Numbered from the stretch's first letter, positions 9,266 to 19,044 are shown. The stretch is 64,000 bases of DNA from Rufibacter psychrotolerans (GCF_016924645.1 NZ_JAFFJV010000002.1:62001-126000), one strand, 5' to 3'. Translations and numbers: made by a program. Notes: generated by a model not told the origin, from the sequence alone.

Positions 9266-11140
9266 ATGAAGTTAACCGCGCTTGACATAGGCATCATCCT
9301 CCTCTACCTGGTATCGGTAGCGGCCATTGGATTGATTTTGCAGAAGAGAGCCAAGGCCAACAAAGAAGCGTATCTACTGGGTGGCAACACGCTGCCCTGG
9401 TACGCGCTGGGGCTATCCAACGCCTCCGGGATGTTCGATATTTCGGGCACCATGTGGATGGTGATGCTGGGCTTTGTGTATGGCCTCAAAAGCATCTGGA
9501 TTCCGTGGCTTTGGCCATCCTTCAACCAGATCTTCCTGATGATGTTTTTGGCGGCCTGGCTGCGCCGTTCCAACGTGACCACCGGGGCCGAGTGGATGCT
9601 CACCCGTTTTGGACGGGGCAAGGATTCTAACAAGTCACACAGCATCGTGGTCGTTTTCGCCCTGCTCAGCTGCATGGGCTTCCTGGCGTACGGCTTCATT
9701 GGATTAGGCAAGTTCGTGGAGATTTTCGTGCCTTGGTCGGTGGTGCAGCCATACTTGCCCTTTGACCTACCGGCAGAATACGTGCCCCACTTTTACGGCA
9801 TGGTTTTCACCTTCTTCGCGGTGTTCTACTCCATCCTGGGCGGCATGGCCAGTATTGTATGGGCCGATGTACTCCAATATCTAATCATGACCGCCGCTGC
9901 CGTAGCCATTGCGGTACTGGCCATGAACAACCTAGACGTTGCCCAACTAAACGTACCAGAAGGCTGGAGAACCCCCTTCTTTGGGGCTACCTTGGATGAC
10001 CTGAACTGGACCGGAATCATTGACGAGGTGAATGCCAAAATTCAGGCCGATGGCTATTCCTTGTTTGGGATTTTCTTTATGCTGATGGTCTTCAAGGGAG
10101 TTTTAGCCAGCTTGGCTGGTCCTACCCCCAGCTATGACATGCAGAAAGTGCTTTCGGCTAAATCTCCGCAAGACGCCGCCAAAATGAGCGGATTTGTGTC
10201 GGTGGTTTTGATTCCTACCCGCTACCTGATGATCATCGGGTTTACTGTATTGGCCATTTTGAACTACAACCAACTCAACCTGGAATCGGCTAACGGTATT
10301 GACTTTGAGCGTATTCTGCCCGCCGCCATCCAGAACTTCGCCCCTAACGGTTTAATGGGCTTGATCCTGGCGGGTCTGTTGGCGGCGTTCATCGGGACCT
10401 TCGCGGGAACGCTCAACGCAGCCCAAGCGTACCTGGTAAATGACGTGTACCTGCGGTACGTGAACCCCAAAGCCAGCAACAAAACGGTGACCAGCATTAA
10501 CTACGCCACGGGCATTGTAGTGGTGTTGGTGAGCATGGTGCTGGGCTTGTTTGCCAAAGACGTGAACAGCTTGCTGCAATGGATTGTGGCGGGGCTTTAC
10601 GGCGGCTACATCTCGGCTAACGTGCTTAAATGGTATTGGTGGCGCTTTAACGGCAGCGGCTTCTTCTGGGGCATGCTGGCCGGTATCATTCCGGCACTGG
10701 TTTTCCCTTACTTCACCGAAGGCCTGGACCTCTACTACTTCCCGTACCTGCTCCTCATCTCTTTGGCCGGCAGCATCATTGGTACCTACCTGGCCCCGCC
10801 TACCGACATGGAAACCCTGAAAGGCTTCTACCGCAACGTGCGTCCGTGGGGTTTCTGGGGACCGGTGGCCGAGCAGGTGAAAGCCGAAGACCCCTCGTTT
10901 GTGGAAAACAAGAACTTCTGGCTGGACATGTTCAACGTGCTCATTGGCGTAGCCGGGCAGATGGCGCTCACGCTCCTTCCTATTTACCTGGTGCTGGGCA
11001 TGCACACCGAGTTGATGGTAGTCTTAGGCATTATCCTGGTGGTAGGCGTGATCCTGAAGAAAACCTGGTGGGACAGGCTGGACCATGACGGCGACAGCGT
11101 GGCCTCTGCCCTTAAAAGAAAACTAGTTTCCCATACATAA
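9266..11140 (+). CDS. Sodium:solute symporter (SSS family)
   Basis: Inner-membrane sodium-coupled transporter of 624 residues. It has no cleaved signal; the first helix starts at residue ~5 ([20 protein letters not shown]). The early conserved stretch [20 protein letters not shown] is typical of the SSS family. About 13-15 hydrophobic segments follow, with an extra C-terminal pair around residues 565-610. Its place between the GH26 mannanase and the GH130 phosphorylase argues that it brings mannobiose or short manno-oligosaccharides into the cytoplasm (inference). Outer-membrane passage must be handled elsewhere because no SusC/SusD genes are in the window. Confidence 0.9.
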   Translation: MKLTALDIGIILLYLVSVAAIGLILQKRAKANKEAYLLGGNTLPWYALGLSNASGMFDISGTMWMVMLGFVYGLKSIWIPWLWPSFNQIFLMMFLAAWLRRSNVTTGAEWMLTRFGRGKDSNKSHSIVVVFALLSCMGFLAYGFIGLGKFVEIFVPWSVVQPYLPFDLPAEYVPHFYGMVFTFFAVFYSILGGMASIVWADVLQYLIMTAAAVAIAVLAMNNLDVAQLNVPEGWRTPFFGATLDDLNWTGIIDEVNAKIQADGYSLFGIFFMLMVFKGVLASLAGPTPSYDMQKVLSAKSPQDAAKMSGFVSVVLIPTRYLMIIGFTVLAILNYNQLNLESANGIDFERILPAAIQNFAPNGLMGLILAGLLAAFIGTFAGTLNAAQAYLVNDVYLRYVNPKASNKTVTSINYATGIVVVLVSMVLGLFAKDVNSLLQWIVAGLYGGYISANVLKWYWWRFNGSGFFWGMLAGIIPALVFPYFTEGLDLYYFPYLLLISLAGSIIGTYLAPPTDMETLKGFYRNVRPWGFWGPVAEQVKAEDPSFVENKNFWLDMFNVLIGVAGQMALTLLPIYLVLGMHTELMVVLGIILVVGVILKKTWWDRLDHDGDSVASALKRKLVSHT

Positions 11141-11202
11141 GCCAACAGCGGCAAGGCACATTCCCTAACCGCTCTCCTCATTACCTTTTTAAATTCATCC
11201 TC

Positions 11203-12423
11203 ATGGAAAATCTCTTCCAAAAAAGACAGCAAGCGCTGGAGAAGTTTCACTCCGAGCTGATCAGCAGAAAAAACGAGAAGCAGCCCTTGGGCAACGGCAT
11301 CTACGACAAATATAAATTCCCGATCCTGACCAACCAGCACGCGCCCATCTTCTGGCGCTATGACCTGAACCCCGAGACCAACCCATATTTCATGGAGCGC
11401 ATTGGGGTAAACGCCGTATTCAACGCGGGTGCCATCAAATTCAACGGCAAGTACCTGGTAGTGGCCCGGGTGGAGGGCAACGACCGCAAGTCGTTCTTCG
11501 CGGTGGCCGAGAGCCCCAACGGCGTGGACAACTTTCAATTTTGGGAGAAACCCATCACCATGCCCGAGACCGAGGACCCGGACATCAACGTGTACGACAT
11601 ACGCCTGGTCCAGCATGAGGACGGCTGGATCTACGGCCTGTTCTGCACTGAGCGCAAAGACCCGGAGGCCCCGGAAGGGGACCAATCCTCGGCGAACGCG
11701 CAGTGCGGCATCGCCCGTACCCGTGACCTCGTTTCCTGGGAAAGACTGCCTGACCTAAAGACCACCTCGCCGCAGCAGCGCAACGTGGTGCTGCACCCCG
11801 AGTTTATTAACGGCAAATACGCACTCTACACCCGTCCGCAGGACAGCTTCATTGAGGCAGGCAGCCGCGGCGGTATCGGCTGGGGCCTGACGGATTCCAT
11901 GGAGAACGCCGTGGTGGACGAGGAAATCATCGTAGACCCCAAGACTTACCACACCGTGTACGAGGTGAAGAACGGCCAGGGTCCTGCCCCCATCAAAACC
12001 GAGAAAGGCTGGCTGCACCTGGCCCACGGTGTTAGAAATACCGCCGCCGGTCTGCGCTACGTGCTGTACCTGTTCCTCACCGACCTGCAGGACCCATCCA
12101 AGGTGATTGCCAAGCCCGGCGGGTTCTTCATCGCGCCGGAAGGCGAGGAACGAGTGGGCGACGTGTCCAACGTGGTATTTGCGAACGGCTGGATTCTGGA
12201 CGAGGACGGCACCGTGTTCATCTATTACGCTTCCTCCGACACCCGCACCCACGTGGCCACTTCCACTGTGAACAAATTATTGGATTACGTGCTGAACACC
12301 CCGGCCGACGGTCTCCGCTCCGCCGCCTCTGTGCAGCAAATCAACAACTTGATTGACAAAAACCTGGCGTACCTGGAAAGCAAAAAGCAGGTAGAAGCGC
12401 CTGAACTAAACAACGCACGGTAA
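11203..12423 (+). CDS. GH130 phosphorylase (4-O-beta-D-mannosyl-D-glucose phosphorylase type)
   Basis: Cytoplasmic GH130 enzyme of 406 residues with no signal peptide. It is expected to phosphorolyse mannosyl-beta-1,4-glucose to alpha-mannose-1-phosphate and glucose. The five-blade propeller carries [19 protein letters not shown] near residue 87. The conserved acidic stretch EDPD at residues 124-127 is followed by INVYDIRLV, and [17 protein letters not shown] lies further on. These features fit the mannosylglucose phosphorylase subfamily better than mannooligosaccharide phosphorylases. The partner gene agrees: the 2-epimerase start codon overlaps this stop codon (TAATG at 12421-12425), so the two are translationally coupled. 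Confidence 0.9.
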   Translation: MENLFQKRQQALEKFHSELISRKNEKQPLGNGIYDKYKFPILTNQHAPIFWRYDLNPETNPYFMERIGVNAVFNAGAIKFNGKYLVVARVEGNDRKSFFAVAESPNGVDNFQFWEKPITMPETEDPDINVYDIRLVQHEDGWIYGLFCTERKDPEAPEGDQSSANAQCGIARTRDLVSWERLPDLKTTSPQQRNVVLHPEFINGKYALYTRPQDSFIEAGSRGGIGWGLTDSMENAVVDEEIIVDPKTYHTVYEVKNGQGPAPIKTEKGWLHLAHGVRNTAAGLRYVLYLFLTDLQDPSKVIAKPGGFFIAPEGEERVGDVSNVVFANGWILDEDGTVFIYYASSDTRTHVATSTVNKLLDYVLNTPADGLRSAASVQQINNLIDKNLAYLESKKQVEAPELNNAR

Positions 12424-13658
12424 TGGATTCCCTCACCGGTACAACCCTTGGCCAGACGCTTTCCACCTACCAGCAGGAGATGGAAAGCGAGCTGGAAAGG
12501 ATATTGGGTTTCTGGATGGAGCACACCCTGGACCACCAACACGGCGGCTTCATCGGGCAGATCGACTACTCCGGGAACGTGGTCCAGGATGCCCCTAAAG
12601 GCAGCATTCTGAACGCCCGCATCCTGTGGACGTTTTCGGCGGCTTTTAAGCAAACCAAGCAGGAAACGTACCTGGAGATTGCCACTCGGGCCTTTGATTA
12701 CCTGCGCACCTCTTTCCTGGACACCGCACACGGCGGTATTTACTGGATGGTGGATGCCCAGGGCCAGCCCCTGAACACCCGCAAACAGATCTATGCGCTG
12801 GCGTTCGCCATCTACGGCTTCAGCGAGTACTACCAGGCCACCCAAGATCCGGCGGCCCTGAAAGCCAGCCAGGAATTGTTCCAGTGGATTGAGAGATTCA
12901 GCTTTGACCCCGAGCACGGTGGCTATTTAGAGGCTTTCAGCCAGGAAGGTGAACTGCTGGAGGATTTGCGCCTGAGCGAGAAGGACCGCAACGATCCTAA
13001 GACCATGAATACGCACCTGCATATTCTGGAGGCCTACGCCAACCTGTACCGCATCTGGCCGGACCAGCTGCTGGCGGAAAAACTGAGAGGATTGATTGAG
13101 GTGTTCCTGCAACACATCGTGGACCAGAACACGGGCCACCTGAAGCTGTTCTTCGCCCGCGACTGGACCTCCACCGCCAACCTGATTTCCTACGGCCACG
13201 ACATTGAGGCCTCCTGGCTTCTGCAAGAAGCCGCCGAGGCGCTGGGCGATGAAGCCTTGCTGAGTCAGGTAAAGGACACCGCCTTGAACATGGCCATCGC
13301 CACGGCAAAGGCGCTGTTGCCCGACGGGAGCCTGTACCACGAACTGAACCTAGACGAGAACCACTACGACACCCACCGCGAATGGTGGGTGAGCGCCGAG
13401 GCCATGGTAGGCTTCCTGAACGCCTACGAACTGACGCACGACGAAGCTTTCCTACACCATTCACTTGACGCCTGGAGGTTCGCCCAGACCTACTTCCTGG
13501 ACCTGGAGCGGGGCGAATGGTTCTGGGGCGTGAATGATGACTATTCCTTGATGTCCAAGGAAGACAAGGTGGGCTTCTGGAAGTGCCCCTACCACAACGC
13601 CCGCGCCTGTCTGGAGGTCATGCACCGGTGCCAGAAAGAACTGAGCCGCTTCGACTAA
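12423..13658 (+). CDS. Cellobiose 2-epimerase-type enzyme (AGE family)
   Basis: Cytoplasmic (alpha/alpha)6-barrel epimerase of 411 residues that interconverts glucose and mannose at the reducing end of beta-1,4-disaccharides. Here it most likely turns mannobiose into mannosyl-glucose for the GH130 enzyme. Conserved landmarks include NARILWTFSA (about residue 60), NTHLHILEAYANLY (about 193), YGHDIEASWLL with H259, REWWVSAEAM and PYHNARA with H391. These correspond to the catalytic histidines known for cellobiose 2-epimerases. N-acylglucosamine 2-epimerase activity is possible from the fold alone, but the operon makes a cellobiose epimerase much more likely. Confidence 0.92.
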   Translation: MDSLTGTTLGQTLSTYQQEMESELERILGFWMEHTLDHQHGGFIGQIDYSGNVVQDAPKGSILNARILWTFSAAFKQTKQETYLEIATRAFDYLRTSFLDTAHGGIYWMVDAQGQPLNTRKQIYALAFAIYGFSEYYQATQDPAALKASQELFQWIERFSFDPEHGGYLEAFSQEGELLEDLRLSEKDRNDPKTMNTHLHILEAYANLYRIWPDQLLAEKLRGLIEVFLQHIVDQNTGHLKLFFARDWTSTANLISYGHDIEASWLLQEAAEALGDEALLSQVKDTALNMAIATAKALLPDGSLYHELNLDENHYDTHREWWVSAEAMVGFLNAYELTHDEAFLHHSLDAWRFAQTYFLDLERGEWFWGVNDDYSLMSKEDKVGFWKCPYHNARACLEVMHRCQKELSRFD

Positions 13659-13700
13659 GTTTACAGCTGGTTTCTGCCAAAGCCAGGCTAAAGCTAGCTT

Positions 13701-13739
13701 CTGTTTTAAGGCTGTTTTTGGGGAAAGAGCCTCAAAGAC
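13701..13739. repeat. Recurrent intergenic palindrome, copy 3
   Basis: CTGTTTTAAGGCTGTTTTTG, then GGGAAAGAGCCTCAAAGA; 43 bases after the epimerase stop codon. Confidence 0.7.
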
Positions 13740-13755
13740 CTCGCCTTAATTCATT

Positions 13756-13797
13756 GCTGGTTTCGGCACGTTACTTTAAAAACAGCCTTAAAACAGC
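13756..13797. repeat. Recurrent intergenic palindrome, copy 4
   Basis: Outer arms GCTGGTTT and AAAACAGC frame a centre with TTTAAAAACAGCCTT. It follows copy 3 directly, so the element can occur in tandem. Confidence 0.65.
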
Positions 13798-13827
13798 AAC
13801 TGGGTTTACTTAGGAAAACTACATTTC

Positions 13828-13917
13828 TGTCATCCTGAAAGGGTCTTGTGGGTCAACCAGAAAGGCCTTGTAGGAAGCGCGATGACCGTTCGCTCACAAG
13901 ATCCGTCCAAGATGACA
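13828..13917. repeat. ~90-bp inverted-repeat element, copy A
   Basis: Starts TGTCATCCTGAAAGGGTCTT and ends with a decayed inverted copy finishing in AAGATGACA. Same family as 16900-16987 and 29036-29123. MITE- or REP-like, with no coding capacity. Confidence 0.75.
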
Positions 13918-14007
13918 AAGAAAACAAAGCCCCGGCCTTCTTGTCTTTGTACTTACCACAAAACACCAAATCACCATACCTCCCCTGACCTAACCCCTCA
14001 AACAAAC

Positions 14008-15261
14008 ATGAAAAAATTACTGCTCTCTTTAGCGGCCCTCGCACTTTCCTCTTCGGCATTAGGCCAGGGGAACAACTACGCCCAGAACTACACCAAATAC
14101 GAGAACCTGGCCATGACCCCGCCCATGGGCTGGAACAGCTGGAACAAATTTGCCTGCAACGTAGACGAAAAACTGATCCGGGAAACCGCCGATGCCATGG
14201 TGAGTTCGGGCATGAAAGCGGCCGGCTACGAGTACATTAACATTGACGACTGCTGGCACGGCGACCGCGACAGCCTGGGCTTCATTCACCCAGATCCCAA
14301 GCGCTTCCCTTCCGGCATGAAAGCCCTGGCGGATTACGTGCATTCCAAAGGCCTGAAGCTGGGCATCTACTCCGATGCCGGTTCCCAGACCTGCGGCGGC
14401 CGTCCGGGGAGCCGGGGTTATGAGTTTCAGGATGCGCAGCAGTACGCCAAATGGGGCATTGACTACCTCAAGTACGACTGGTGCAACACCGAGGGACTGA
14501 AAGCCGAGGGCGCCTACAAAACCATCGCGGCGGCGCTGCGCAAAGCCGGCCGTCCGGTGGTGCTGAGCATCTGCGAGTGGGGCACCGACAAACCCTGGGA
14601 GTGGGGCCCAGCCGTGGGCCACCTGTGGCGCACCACCGGCGATATCTACAACTGCTTTGACTGCGTGAAAGACCACGGCACCTGGAAGTCCTGGGGCGTG
14701 ATGCAGATCCTGGACATGCAGGAAGGCCTTCGGCAGTACGCCGGCCCGGGCCGCTGGAACGACCCCGACATGATGGAAGTGGGCAACGGAATGCCCGTGC
14801 ACGAGGAACGCGCCCATTTCACCATGTGGACCATGCTGGCCGCCCCGCTCATAGCTGGCAACGACCTGCGCAACATGACCAAAGAGACCCTGGCCATTCT
14901 AACCAACCCGGAAGCCATTGCCGTGAACCAGGACAAACTGGGCATCCAGGGCTTTAAATACAGCACCAAAGACAGCGTGGAAACCTGGTTGAAACCCCTG
15001 GACAATGACAAGTGGGCCGTGGTGTTCCTGAACCGCAGCAAGGCCCCGCAGAAAGTGAGCTTTGACTGGAAGAACACCCCCATTGTGGATGACCTCTCTA
15101 AAAAGGAGCTGAACGCGGGCAAAACCACCTACAAAATCCGGAACGTGTGGACCAGGAAAGAGCAAGGCAACACCAAAAAGACCTTCACGGCCACGGTACC
15201 CTCGCATGATGTGGTGATGCTGGTGCTTTCTGGTGACAAAGCGAAGGTGGCCGGCAAGTAA
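14008..15261 (+). CDS. GH27 alpha-galactosidase
   Basis: Exported alpha-galactosidase of 417 residues that would strip alpha-1,6-galactose branches from galactomannan. The start was set at 14008, where a clean signal peptide begins (MKKLLLSLAALALSSSALGQ); the open frame continues upstream into a repeat element. Family marks: MTPPMGWNSWNKF, INIDDCWHG, the nucleophile in YLKYDWC (D157), ICEWGTDKPWEWG, and the acid/base motif RWNDPDMMEVGN (D252-D254). A beta-sandwich C-terminal domain closes the protein. Neighbouring mannanases and the esterase support a role in debranching side-chain-bearing mannan. Confidence 0.95.
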   Translation: MKKLLLSLAALALSSSALGQGNNYAQNYTKYENLAMTPPMGWNSWNKFACNVDEKLIRETADAMVSSGMKAAGYEYINIDDCWHGDRDSLGFIHPDPKRFPSGMKALADYVHSKGLKLGIYSDAGSQTCGGRPGSRGYEFQDAQQYAKWGIDYLKYDWCNTEGLKAEGAYKTIAAALRKAGRPVVLSICEWGTDKPWEWGPAVGHLWRTTGDIYNCFDCVKDHGTWKSWGVMQILDMQEGLRQYAGPGRWNDPDMMEVGNGMPVHEERAHFTMWTMLAAPLIAGNDLRNMTKETLAILTNPEAIAVNQDKLGIQGFKYSTKDSVETWLKPLDNDKWAVVFLNRSKAPQKVSFDWKNTPIVDDLSKKELNAGKTTYKIRNVWTRKEQGNTKKTFTATVPSHDVVMLVLSGDKAKVAGK

Positions 15262-15290
15262 ATCCGCATACCGCCGCCTATGCAACGGCA

Positions 15291-15327
15291 ATTCGGGCCT
15301 TTTTTTCTGAAAATGGGCCCGAAACGC
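15291..15327. repeat. Recurrent intergenic palindrome, copy 5
   Basis: ATTCGGGCCTTTTTTTCTG, then AAAATGGGCCCGAAACGC. Lies 30 bases after the GH27 stop; its inner arms CGGGCC/GGGCCCG and T-run could terminate transcription. Confidence 0.7.
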
Positions 15328-15443
15328 TTTTCCAGGTTCACCCCACTTTCAGGTTTACAACACAATGAATAAATTACTCAGGCTACTGATAGACCCACCC
15401 GTTGTTGGGCAAACGTGAAACAAGACCTTATGCATTCTTCTCT

Positions 15444-16844
15444 ATGAAACTTAAAACCTTCTTTAAACGCTTCGTGCTCATGGCCATGAGTGGCGTCACT
15501 ACACAGGCGGGGGCGGTCTCGCTTCCGGCCATTATTGGCAACCACATGGTGCTGCAGCGCAACGCCGAAGTGACCATCTGGGGCTGGGGCCACACCGGCG
15601 AAGAGGTCACCGTCACCGGCAGTTGGGACAACAAACCCGTCAAGACCAAGGTCAACGGCCTGGCGCAATGGTCGGTGAAACTGCAGACCTCGGGGGTCAC
15701 CCAGCCGCAAACCGTGACCGTGAAAGGCTACAACACCATCGTGCTGGAAGACGTGTTATTGGGCGAGGTGTGGCTGTGCTCGGGCCAGTCTAACATGGAA
15801 TGGAGCGCCAACGCGGGTATTGACAACGCCCAGAAACACGTTGCGGAGGCTAATTACCCGTCCATCCGGTTCTTCCAGGTGCCCCGCCGCACCGCCGATG
15901 CGCCGCAGCTGGACTTGCCGGGCCAGTGGGTGGTCTGCACGCCCCAGACCATGCAGCACTTCAGCGCGGTGGGCTATTTCTTCGGGCGGGAGATTCACCA
16001 GAACCTGAAGACGCCCGTGGGCCTGATCAACAGCAGCTGGGGCGGCACGCCCGCCGAAGTGTGGCTGAGCGCCGGGGCCATGGCCGCCAATCCGGTTCTG
16101 GCGGAGGCCGCCGCCAAACGCAAAGAAGTAGAATGGGGACCGGTGCAAACCGCCAAAGCCTACAACGCCATGATTGCGCCGCTTATCCCCTTCCGGCTGG
16201 CCGGTGCCCTCTGGTACCAGGGCGAATCTAACGTAGACGCGCCTGAGGTTTACGCCCAGATGCTGCCCGCCCTCATCCAGGATTGGCGCTCCGCCTGGAA
16301 GCAGGACTTCCCGTTCTACTACGTACAGATTGCGCCCTACAAATACGGCGGGGCCGAAGAATGGCCTCGGTTAGCCGAAGCTCAGCTAAAAACCCTGCGC
16401 GTGCCCCACACCGGCATGGCCGTGATCCATGATGTGGGCAACGTAGATGACATCCACCCCAGAAACAAACTGGACGTAGGCAAACGCCTGGCAGCGCTGG
16501 CCCTGAACAAAACCTACGGAAAGAAAGACGTGGTTTCCTCGGGTCCTATTTACCGCAGCATGAAAGTACAGGGCAACAAGACCCGCCTCTACTTTGACCA
16601 CGCCGACCAAGGCCTGGTAGTCAAAGGCAAGGAACTCACTTACTTTGAGATTGCCGGCGAAGACCAGCAGTTTGTGCCCGCTACCGCTAAAATAGACGGC
16701 AACACCGTTGTGGTGAGCGCCAAGGAAGTGAAAAAGCCGGTAGCCGTCCGGTTTGGCTGGAGCAACAGCGCCAACCCGAACCTTTTCAACAAAGCAGGCC
16801 TGCCCGCCTCCGCCTTCCGGACCGATTCCTGGCCCCGGAAATAG
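15444..16844 (+). CDS. Sialate O-acetylesterase-type (SASA/SGNH) carbohydrate esterase
   Basis: Exported esterase of about 466 residues. The start at 15444 opens on a signal peptide (MKLKTFFKRFVLMAMSG); a start 14 codons upstream is possible but adds a non-signal leader. The N-terminal beta domain has LPAIIGNHMVLQRNAEV. The SGNH block I is WLCSGQSNMEW with nucleophile S116. Block with GLINSSWGGTPAEVW, ALWYQGESN, and the C-terminal DDIHPRNK with D335 and H338 complete the catalytic set. The family was named for sialate deacetylation, but in plant-polysaccharide loci such enzymes remove acetyl groups from hemicellulose. Acetylated glucomannan is the likely substrate here (inference). Confidence 0.9.
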   Translation: MKLKTFFKRFVLMAMSGVTTQAGAVSLPAIIGNHMVLQRNAEVTIWGWGHTGEEVTVTGSWDNKPVKTKVNGLAQWSVKLQTSGVTQPQTVTVKGYNTIVLEDVLLGEVWLCSGQSNMEWSANAGIDNAQKHVAEANYPSIRFFQVPRRTADAPQLDLPGQWVVCTPQTMQHFSAVGYFFGREIHQNLKTPVGLINSSWGGTPAEVWLSAGAMAANPVLAEAAAKRKEVEWGPVQTAKAYNAMIAPLIPFRLAGALWYQGESNVDAPEVYAQMLPALIQDWRSAWKQDFPFYYVQIAPYKYGGAEEWPRLAEAQLKTLRVPHTGMAVIHDVGNVDDIHPRNKLDVGKRLAALALNKTYGKKDVVSSGPIYRSMKVQGNKTRLYFDHADQGLVVKGKELTYFEIAGEDQQFVPATAKIDGNTVVVSAKEVKKPVAVRFGWSNSANPNLFNKAGLPASAFRTDSWPRK

Positions 16845-16899
16845 CGAGCGCCACCTAGCTCCCCTGAAAAGAACCCAAAGGGCCTCTCCTCCCCCCCTT

Positions 16900-16987
16900 T
16901 GTCATCCTGAAAGGACCTTGTGGACGAACCAGAATGACTTTCTTTTACTGCAACTGCCGTTCGCCCCAAGGTCCTTTCAGGATGACA
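16900..16987. repeat. ~90-bp inverted-repeat element, copy B
   Basis: Ends are exact 21-base inverted repeats: 16900-16920 and 16967-16987, enclosing a 46-base centre. Lies between the esterase and GH5 genes. Best-preserved copy of the family. Confidence 0.85.
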
Positions 16988-17058
16988 GAATGAACGTTTG
17001 ACTCTTTCTTTACGCAGTGCTCTCACCTATAGCTGCGCTTTATCTAACTAAAAAGTAG

Positions 17059-18369
17059 ATGACCAGAATTTATCTCCTACTCGCCCTCCTGTGCCTTGCT
17101 TTCACCCAGCTCCACGCCCAGAAAAGGGACTTTGTGAAAACCGATGGCCACCTGTTCACGCTGAACGGGAAGCCTTATTATTTCATCGGGACCAATTACT
17201 GGTACGGCGCGCTGCTGGGCTCCACCGGCGAAGCCGGCAACCGCGAGCGCCTGCTAAAGGAACTGGACATGCTCAAGAAAGCCGGCGTGACCAACCTGCG
17301 CATTCTGGCCGGCACCGAAGGTCCTAATAATCAACCGTACCGCGTGTCGCCGGGTCTGCAGCTATCGCCGGGCGTTTACAATGACACTTTGCTGGCCGGG
17401 CTGGATTTCCTTTTGGCCGAAATGGGCAAGCGCGATATGAAAGCGGTGCTGTACCTGAACAATGCCTGGGAATGGTCGGGTGGGTTTAGCCAATATGTGA
17501 ACTGGAACACCAACGTGCCTATTCCGTACGCCCTGGCCAACAACAATGACTGGGCGAGCTTCATGAAGTACTCGGGCCAGTTCCACCAGTGCGAGCCCTG
17601 CAAGCAGCAGTTCGCGAATCACGTGAAATTCATGCTAGGCCGCACCAATCAGTTCACCAGGAAGAAGTACACCGATGATCCCGTAATCATGTCCTGGCAG
17701 ATTGCCAATGAGCCCCGCGCCTTTTCCATGGCCAACGTGCCGGCGTACAGCCAATGGATCAAAAGCACCGCTGCCCTGCTCAAATCCCTTTCCCCGAACC
17801 ACCTGGTGTCAACCGGCTCAGAAGGTTCGCACGGCTCCGAGGGCTCCATGGACGTGTTCAAACAAGTGCACACTGATCCCAACATCGATTACTTCACCAT
17901 GCACATCTGGCCCCGCAACTGGGGTTGGCTGGACAACCAGAACCTGGCCGGTTCCCTGGATTCTGCTATCACCAAAACCATGGAGTACATGGACCGTCAC
18001 ATCGCTTTCGCCCGCGAGCAGAAGAAGCCCATCGTGCTGGAAGAGTTCGGTTTGCAGCGCGACCACAATGCGTTCAGCCCCTCGGCCACAACCTCGCACC
18101 GCGACCGGTACTACCAACGGGTGTTTGAGCGCGTACTTGCCAGCGCCCAAGCCAAAGATGCCCTGGCCGGTGCCAACTTCTGGGCCTTCAACGGCACTGC
18201 TCGCCCCAACCCTACCCGCCACTTCTGGAAACCCGGCGATGACCTCATGGGCGATCCTCCCCAGGAAGAGCAAGGCCTCTACGGCGTCTTCGACACAGAC
18301 TCTACCATACCGTTGGTGACGAAATACAGCAAGGCGGTGCGCAAGGCGGGGAAGAAAAGGAAGAAGTAA
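17059..18369 (+). CDS. GH5 endo-beta-1,4-mannanase (subfamily 7-like)
   Basis: Second endomannanase of the locus, 436 residues, with signal peptide residues 1-20 (ends LHAQ). The TIM barrel opens with GKPYYFIGTNYWYGALLG, typical of GH5_7 mannanases. The acid/base motif is SWQIANEPRA with E218; the nucleophile lies in IVLEEFGLQRD (E329). HIWPRNWGW and NFWAFNG complete the active-site cleft. A family different from GH26 in the same locus suggests division of labour, for example one enzyme on polymer and one on oligomers; which does which cannot be read from sequence. It is the last gene of the plus-strand run. Confidence 0.93.
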   Translation: MTRIYLLLALLCLAFTQLHAQKRDFVKTDGHLFTLNGKPYYFIGTNYWYGALLGSTGEAGNRERLLKELDMLKKAGVTNLRILAGTEGPNNQPYRVSPGLQLSPGVYNDTLLAGLDFLLAEMGKRDMKAVLYLNNAWEWSGGFSQYVNWNTNVPIPYALANNNDWASFMKYSGQFHQCEPCKQQFANHVKFMLGRTNQFTRKKYTDDPVIMSWQIANEPRAFSMANVPAYSQWIKSTAALLKSLSPNHLVSTGSEGSHGSEGSMDVFKQVHTDPNIDYFTMHIWPRNWGWLDNQNLAGSLDSAITKTMEYMDRHIAFAREQKKPIVLEEFGLQRDHNAFSPSATTSHRDRYYQRVFERVLASAQAKDALAGANFWAFNGTARPNPTRHFWKPGDDLMGDPPQEEQGLYGVFDTDSTIPLVTKYSKAVRKAGKKRKK

Positions 18370-18488
18370 GGGGCACTTACCAGCCCAAGTACAGCCCGGC
18401 GGCAGAAATAAAAGGAAACCATAAACTACTCCTAGCACAAAAGACAACGGCCCACTAGTTCTTCCCAACCACTTTGACCGTCACCAAT

Positions 18489-18531
18489 AAACAGAAAGCC
18501 TGCATGTGTGCTACATGCAGGCTTTCTGTTT
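18489..18531. terminator. Bidirectional terminator hairpin
   Basis: A perfect 19-bp stem (18489-18507 with 18513-18531) and five-base loop, flanked by A-rich and TTTT sequence. Lies between the convergent GH5 gene and small lipoprotein gene. Confidence 0.85.
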
Positions 18532-18606
18532 TCAACCTGTTTTTAGTAAATCAATCTAAAAATACTGCCCAATCAGTTCGCTTAGGGGCAGCGCTCAAGG
18601 CCAACC

Positions 18607-19044
18607 TTATTTGTTTAACGGGGCACCCACTGCAATGCTGCAGTCGTGGCCGGGCTGGCCGTGTGGCGGGTTGAGCCCTTTGGCGGTGGAAATGGGCGGC
18701 GCCGATGGCAGTACCGGGGCGGGCGGCAAAGCAGCGGGCGCAGTGCCGGTAGCTGCAGGAGCAGACTTGGCCGGGGAGTTCAGGGGAGCGCCCACCTCAA
18801 TGTCGCACCGGTGACCGGGTTGTCCGTGCGGGGGGTTCAACCCGGCCGTGGCTTCGGGCTGCGCACCCTGCGCCGGTTGACCTGCCGTGGCCGGTTGGTT
18901 TGCCCCGCCCGCCGGGGCGGCATTCACGGGGAAGGTGGCTGGTTTAAATGAACCATTCTCTGTAGTGGCCGGGCTTTTCTCTTTGGAGCAAGCCGCAAGG
19001 CAGAGCAAAGAAGCTGCCGCCAATACCTTCACTGTATTTTTCAT
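18607..19044 (-). CDS. Small lipoprotein with duplicated NPPHGQPGH motif
   Basis: A 145-residue Ala/Pro-rich lipoprotein of unknown function. Start 19044 was preferred over 19053 because MKNTVK begins the lipoprotein signal (lipobox LAAC). The body is low-complexity linker plus two copies of a motif, LNPPHGQPGHRCDIEVGAPL around residue 69 and a second with HDCSIAV at the C-terminus, which ends in GAPLNK. Each copy has one Cys and two His, which could bind a metal or be modified (inference). I do not recognise a named family, though the motif resembles sequences I associate with other Bacteroidota lipoproteins. Confidence 0.8.
   Translation of the reverse strand: MKNTVKVLAAASLLCLAACSKEKSPATTENGSFKPATFPVNAAPAGGANQPATAGQPAQGAQPEATAGLNPPHGQPGHRCDIEVGAPLNSPAKSAPAATGTAPAALPPAPVLPSAPPISTAKGLNPPHGQPGHDCSIAVGAPLNK

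Larger units (their letters stand above)
13659..14007. other. Intergenic region filled with repeats before the GH27 gene
   Basis: This 349-base gap contains two full copies of the recurrent palindrome (13701-13739 and 13756-13797), a degenerate third at about 13659-13698, and one ~90-bp inverted-repeat element (13828-13917). The leader of the GH27 gene is the last 90 bases. The GH27 frame is open upstream through this element, but that extension looks non-coding. Confidence 0.6.

Noticed and set aside
13846..14007. N-terminal extension of the GH27 frame
   Set aside because: It translates across the ~90-bp inverted-repeat element and has no export signal; the true signal peptide begins at 14008.
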